Source: Pagrus major
Taxonomy: Eukaryota > Chordata > Actinopteri > Spariformes > Sparidae
DNA: 64,000 nt
NCBI RefSeq assembly: GCF_040436345.1
Contig: NC_133224.1
Coordinates: 9,044,741-9,108,740, forward strand
Direction of reading: 5' to 3'
How positions within the stretch are numbered: position 1 is the first letter of the stretch; each line of letters opens with the position of its first letter. Positions 59,988 through 64,000 of the stretch are shown here, in pieces. The notes beneath the pieces were generated by a model. It was given only the letters and a program-made list of their open reading frames with translations. It searched no databases and was not told the origin of the DNA. A program made the translations under genes and the position numbers.

Positions 59988-60480
59988 CATTTTAATAAAA
60001 AAACAGATGCTTGGTGTGTGCTATACATAAGACTTAGATGGACTAATAATGAAAATACGATGAGATTCATTCAACGGCACTACACCAGCCCTGGTGGGCG
60101 TTTACTGTATGTTCATGTCCCTGAAGGGAATTTATTTTACCTACATCAGATCCCATCAGCAGTGCAGCCTCCTTGCATTATAAACACAATAGAGGAGGAT
60201 AGACAACACATAAGGCATCAGACACAAGTTATATATTATATTTTATTTTACAGCATTTGGAAACGTATGTAAACATTTAATTCCCTAGCCTTATACAAAT
60301 ACTGTAGTCTACAAATACACCCTACCCTCTATCCCAGGGGTGCTGCCATTGTTGTGTGACATCCGACAACTGCTCCCACATTGTACTTTTTCAAGTAGGA
60401 AGTTAGACATTTTTGAGTTCTGAGTCATCTGGAACGCACGGACGTGATTTATTTATGTTGTGGCCACTTCTACAAATTAC
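59195..60480. repeat. Spacer between sat2 copies A and B: transposon fragment and long AT microsatellite
   Basis: About 59195-59480 begins GTGCCGGCCCTGACCAATTT and GCGCCCCC, the tip of a known fish hAT-type element. From about 59865 to 59986 is an almost pure TA dinucleotide array of over 100 bases. The expected exons 5-6 of copy B would lie here and are missing. Confidence 0.55.
59865..59986. repeat. Long TA microsatellite
   Basis: Over 100 bases of almost pure TA with two TGTATA interruptions near the left end. Such arrays can extrude cruciforms and are recombination-prone. Confidence 0.9.
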
Positions 60481-60534
60481 ATTTACCCTAGATCAACAAA
60501 GACGTGTGTCAAGTTCTGAGACGGCGTACTGTAC

Positions 60535-62062
60535 CTCTGAAGTCAGGCATCACATACAAGTGGCTCAAAAAAATGGCTCTGCCTCTCCATGAGTGGTAGT
60601 TATAGTAGTAAATAGCAAAGCCTATCTTTGTGTGGCCTGAGAGCAAACAGAGCAGCAGAAACAGGTTACAGTAATTAACATTTAAAGCAAAATCAAACTG
60701 GCTTGTTTATTCATTCGTCATTTTCTATCTAATATTTGTCATTTCACATTTCTAATCACTCCTAATATCATTCCCTAAACATTCTCTGTTGTCTGCTTAT
60801 TGCATCTTTGAAAACAGTTTTCAAAGCGCTCTGACGAACAAGCAAAAGCAGGAAACTCATGAGGAGAATATTACAGAATAATCACTCAACAGTCAAGCCA
60901 AACACGAGGAAGCCTCGTCTACGGCGAGTTAAAAACAAGAAGGCAGAACAGAAAATGTAAGAACACAGAGAGACAGCGTGAGCCGTTACAGATAAAATGA
61001 ATCAAAGCCAGGGTCAATCTCAGAAAAATAAAGGGAGGGGGGAAGTAATAAAATAAAATCAATGAAGGACGATAAGAAGATAAAAAGATTAAGAGCATAA
61101 AGGACAATAAATAGATTAAAAAGAACCAAATAAAAGCAGTAAAGGACGGTAAGAAAAGAGCAGTTCAAAGAATAAAAAGATTGAAAGATCAAAAGTCAGT
61201 CCAAAAGGTTGACTAGACATAACAGCATGTCTATAAAAGTGAGTGTTAAGAAATGATTTAAAAGAAGTTACTGATTCTGTGACCCTTATCTCCTCAGTAA
61301 GGTCATTAGGCTGTTAACAAGCTCATATGGGGCCAACATTTCTACTATGTGTATCTATACATGTATGTGCAAGTGAAGTATTCAAATGAAACACTGTGCT
61401 CGTGAGTTTCTCAGCTGTATTGATAGCTTCCCTGTCACCTTCTTTGGTTTTGTGCTGTTCTGGCACCTCAGCGACGATCCCGTGGAAGAACGGGTTCTCG
61501 GAGAAGCCGTCCCGCTCCAAGTCTGCACGTCAAATACAGAGACGCTGTTTACTTATGTGTGAGAGAGGAGCTCCTGTTTGTTACCGAGCCCAGCAAAAAT
61601 CATCATCATTTTTTTTTTGGGGTCGATATTAAATGTGAAAATTACCATTCCTGCCAAAATCATGACACAAATTGAACTTATCGCATTCGCAACATCTGTC
61701 AAAATAAACACAATATGATTTATTTATTTTTTGGGATATTGTTCAGCCCTATACTCGAGTCATCATGAAGGTCGAGCACATTTTAATGTAAGGTCAGGGC
61801 ACAGAAATGCACAGTTAACAGATGTATGATGTACTTTTTTTACACAGTACCTTTCTGTGTGATTGTGAGTTCGTCTTCAGTTTTCAAATATTCAGCCAAC
61901 TCCTGTGAACACATAAAAATACCACGAGTTCATGGGAGTTCGCAGTGTTCATACAGAGATGTTTCAATCCCATAACTGTCCGACCCTGCTTCACTCACCA
62001 CGATCATCCGTCCATCTGTCCTTGCAGTCCTCCACGCTGGCTGCTCGGATAGAGTACTCCAT
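60535..62062 (-). pseudogene. sat2-like copy B: partial tandem duplicate with a frameshift
   Basis: Four minus-strand exons mirror copy A exons 1-4: 61999-62062, 61851-61902, 61439-61522 and 60535-60636. Exon 1 (MEYSIRAASVEDCKD) has one extra base compared with copy A (64 against 63) near its 3' end, which breaks the frame into exon 2. Exons 2-4 are open (ELAEYLKTEDELTIT; DGFSENPFFHGIVAEVPEQH; HTKIGFAIYYYNYHSW; LYVMPDFRG). Exon 4 has LSHLYV where copy A has MGDLYV. No equivalents of exons 5-6, which hold the acetyl-CoA loop and C-terminus, are visible between 59040 and 60535. I infer a decaying copy, though its exons could in principle splice to copy A. Confidence 0.7.
60637..61850 (-). other. 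sat2 copy B introns
   Basis: Intron 60637-61438 is A-rich on the plus strand with GATAAAAAGATTAAGAGCA-type sequence and nothing recognisable. Intron 61523-61850 is largely homologous to the copy A intron next to exon 3 (TTACCGAGCCCAGCAAA, CCATTCCTGCCAAAATCATG). Confidence 0.55.
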
Positions 62063-63679
62063 CGTCGGATCTGATGGTGTGATGCTCAGTGAGGCAGTTC
62101 TCCGGTGGATGTAATGGGAGAAATGACCGGGAGGAAAGCAGCTGTGTCGTTTCACAGTCAAACAAGGTCGGATAAGATTTCAACTCAACCGGTTCTGACC
62201 TTGGCTGAGCAATGATGCGCTTGAATTATCTGGGACCAGACTTACCAGTTCAAACTGTGGGCATTTACTAGCTAATAGATGCCAGTGACAAGTGATTAAA
62301 TGTGACTAAGTACAAAACTACAGGCTACTCCTCCATTCCTTGCATTCATTTGTCATTTAACAAGCTTCTGGCGTTCATGTTTGGGAATTTTGTGGTCAGA
62401 CTGACGCAGCTGGTTGTGGTTGGCATGTTATGCCTGCTTGTTTCACACAGATTTTGTAAGCAGGTAAAGCAAGATGGATAATAACATGAAACCATGTAAC
62501 TCATGTGTAATCTCTCAGCATCTCGCAAAACAATATATAAAACTTGAATATTCTACAAAGTGCTGCCCCACTTGTATGGTGCAGTGGGAGGATGGTGTTT
62601 GTACTTGTTGGCCTGGTGCAAGGAGAAAGGCCATGAGGTCACCACAAAGCATCTTTACAAGTGCTACGATACTGTACGTCTCGTCAAGTTTTATTTTAAA
62701 CTGCACTAAGTGATATAAGCAGCTCAAACCTGCTACAACATGATGATTTTTCATATATACTGTATCTACTTATCTATAGTTTGTAAAGTACACATTTATA
62801 TAAATGTGATATGTGTATAAGTACTTATATATGTGACATATATGTCAAAATACAGTATCATGTCATTTTCAGGCCCACACGGCATCTGCAGCCATAGCAT
62901 TCAGCAAACAACTCAAGTGTAGCAATATGTAAAACATTATATTTACTACTCGGGAAGTAAGTACTATATATTTATTTCAACCTGCTGAACATAATCTTAA
63001 GCTGTTTTAATGTATTATGTTTGATATTTTTGCTCTGAAAAACAATCTCTGTTGTCTCTAAATGAATACTGTCTGTCACATTACAAGCAAAGAAACATCA
63101 GCTGGATATTCGTTATCATCCATTATTCCATTTGGCTAATTTCACATACATAAACATACATATTTGTATATGGTGATATAGGAATATGATCCAATTTCTA
63201 ATAGGTTTCCTACATAGTTTGAACATATATATAAATATATTTCATATATGGGAATTTGTGTGTGGGTGGTGTCAGAAAGCTCAGCAGTATAAATAATAAA
63301 GTATTTTTAGACCGCACATGAATAATGACTAACTGGCGGCAGCAAGACAAAAAGGAGGTGTCTTGAGCAGAAATGATTCAGGGCTCATTACTGACTTTTT
63401 AATGGACTTTAATGAACTGACAAAGTACACTTAGTAGGATATAAGTACAGCAGTTTGAACAGATTTCAACTTTAAATCAGGGAAGTCGTCTGTGCTGATG
63501 TGCATCTGTCTGCATGATTACCCACTGATTTGCATAAATATATACATGGCTTGTACAGATTGATAATACAGAACACATTTCACAATCAGCAGGTGAAGTT
63601 ATTTGTACTTTTGTCCTCTGGGTTTTGACTTGTGCACTGTATCCTATATGTGGACGACTTTGTTACTGTGTGTTTTATA
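62063..63679. other. Region right of sat2 copy B, no gene seen
   Basis: AT-rich with several ATATAT-rich patches (62755-62860, 63150-63250). The first ~130 bases match the upstream flank of copy A (GGAGAAATGAC, GGAGGAAAGCAGCTGTGTCG), so the duplication includes the putative promoter side. No exon is recognisable. Confidence 0.55.
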
Positions 63680-63900
63680 CAAATAAAGTTAAATAAGAAA
63701 CAGAAGTGCAGGCCAGAATTATTCCCCTTTCTTTTTAGCGGGACAGGTTCAAAGACGCAAACTGATCCCAGTCAAAGATTTTTGTCATTTTTTTTTTATT
63801 CTGCCAGATGTTGTCTGATTCTAGACTCCATTTCTTTGAAACCAGCCGCAGGAGACTGTCGTCTGGCTGCATAAGCAGCTTCAGACACAGACCTTTACTT
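63680..63900 (-). repeat. Flank of a third sat2 duplication unit
   Basis: 63690-63880 (AACAGAAGTGCAGGCCAGA, AGCGGGACAGGTTCAAAGAC, GAAACCAGCCGCAGGAG) closely resembles 56070-56260, which lies just 3' of sat2 copy A. A further sat2 gene may therefore begin its 3' end at or beyond the right edge of the window. Confidence 0.6.
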
Positions 63901-64000
63901 TACAATTTCATCACTTTATACATACATAGCTTAAAAGGAAGAGAACAGTGCAAATACCAAGATTGTGCTTCACAACAGCTGTACAATACTCCTCATCTGG

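Noticed and set aside
59876..60070. Minus-strand open frame of alternating Ile and Tyr
   Set aside because: Translation of a TA microsatellite.

Overview
This window is vertebrate nuclear DNA, almost certainly from a ray-finned (probably percomorph) fish. The evidence is interrupted genes with GT-AG introns, abundant CA/TG and AT microsatellites, teleost-type non-autonomous DNA transposons, a Tc1/mariner remnant and SINE/LINE tails. All gene calls come from reading the sequence and from remembered family features; no database search was run.

Layout. (1) Positions 1770-36725, plus strand: most of chd3 (Mi-2alpha), the ATPase subunit of the NuRD nucleosome-remodelling and deacetylase complex. 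The first exon(s) lie left of the window. I could join 36 coding exons into one continuous frame of about 1858 codons. They encode, in order, a CHDNT domain, two PHD fingers, two chromodomains, a complete SNF2 ATPase/helicase, the DUF1087 and DUF1086 regions, a Lys/Glu-rich linker, CHDCT2 and the family-typical end GEVICIDD. The 3' UTR runs to a poly(A) signal at 38747. (2) About 38.8-45.3 kb: a gene-poor stretch of repeats between convergent genes. (3) 45340-52506, minus strand: a complete six-exon tnfsf12 (TWEAK) of 246 codons, with a type II membrane anchor, a furin-like site, a 24-nt microexon and a C-terminal TNF homology domain. (4) About 52.5-56.3 kb: repeats. (5) 56573-59038, minus strand: a complete six-exon sat2-like polyamine/thialysine acetyltransferase of 178 codons. 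Upstream, at 60535-62062, is a partial, frame-disrupted tandem copy, and the flank of what looks like a third unit appears at 63.69 kb.

Main unusual feature. The 10.2-kb last intron of chd3 contains a second possible terminal exon (30036-30298). It has a good splice acceptor and the same entry phase as the normal last exon. It encodes an Ala/Gly-rich linker, a helix-turn-helix resembling the DNA-binding end of Tc1/mariner transposases, and a stop codon directly after GRPKKP. Using it would replace the normal C-terminus, which carries a SUMO-interaction-like VICIDD motif, with a transposase-type DNA-binding module. I infer a host-transposase fusion isoform of a NuRD remodeller.

Other points include a probable U12-type intron in the CHDCT2 region, a 31-bp perfect hairpin in a chd3 intron, a TG-repeat splice acceptor in tnfsf12, and near-identity limited to exon 3 between the two sat2 copies. 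In humans CHD3, TNFSF12 and SAT2 all lie on 17p13.1, so their proximity here fits conserved synteny. The three genes are not a functional pathway.
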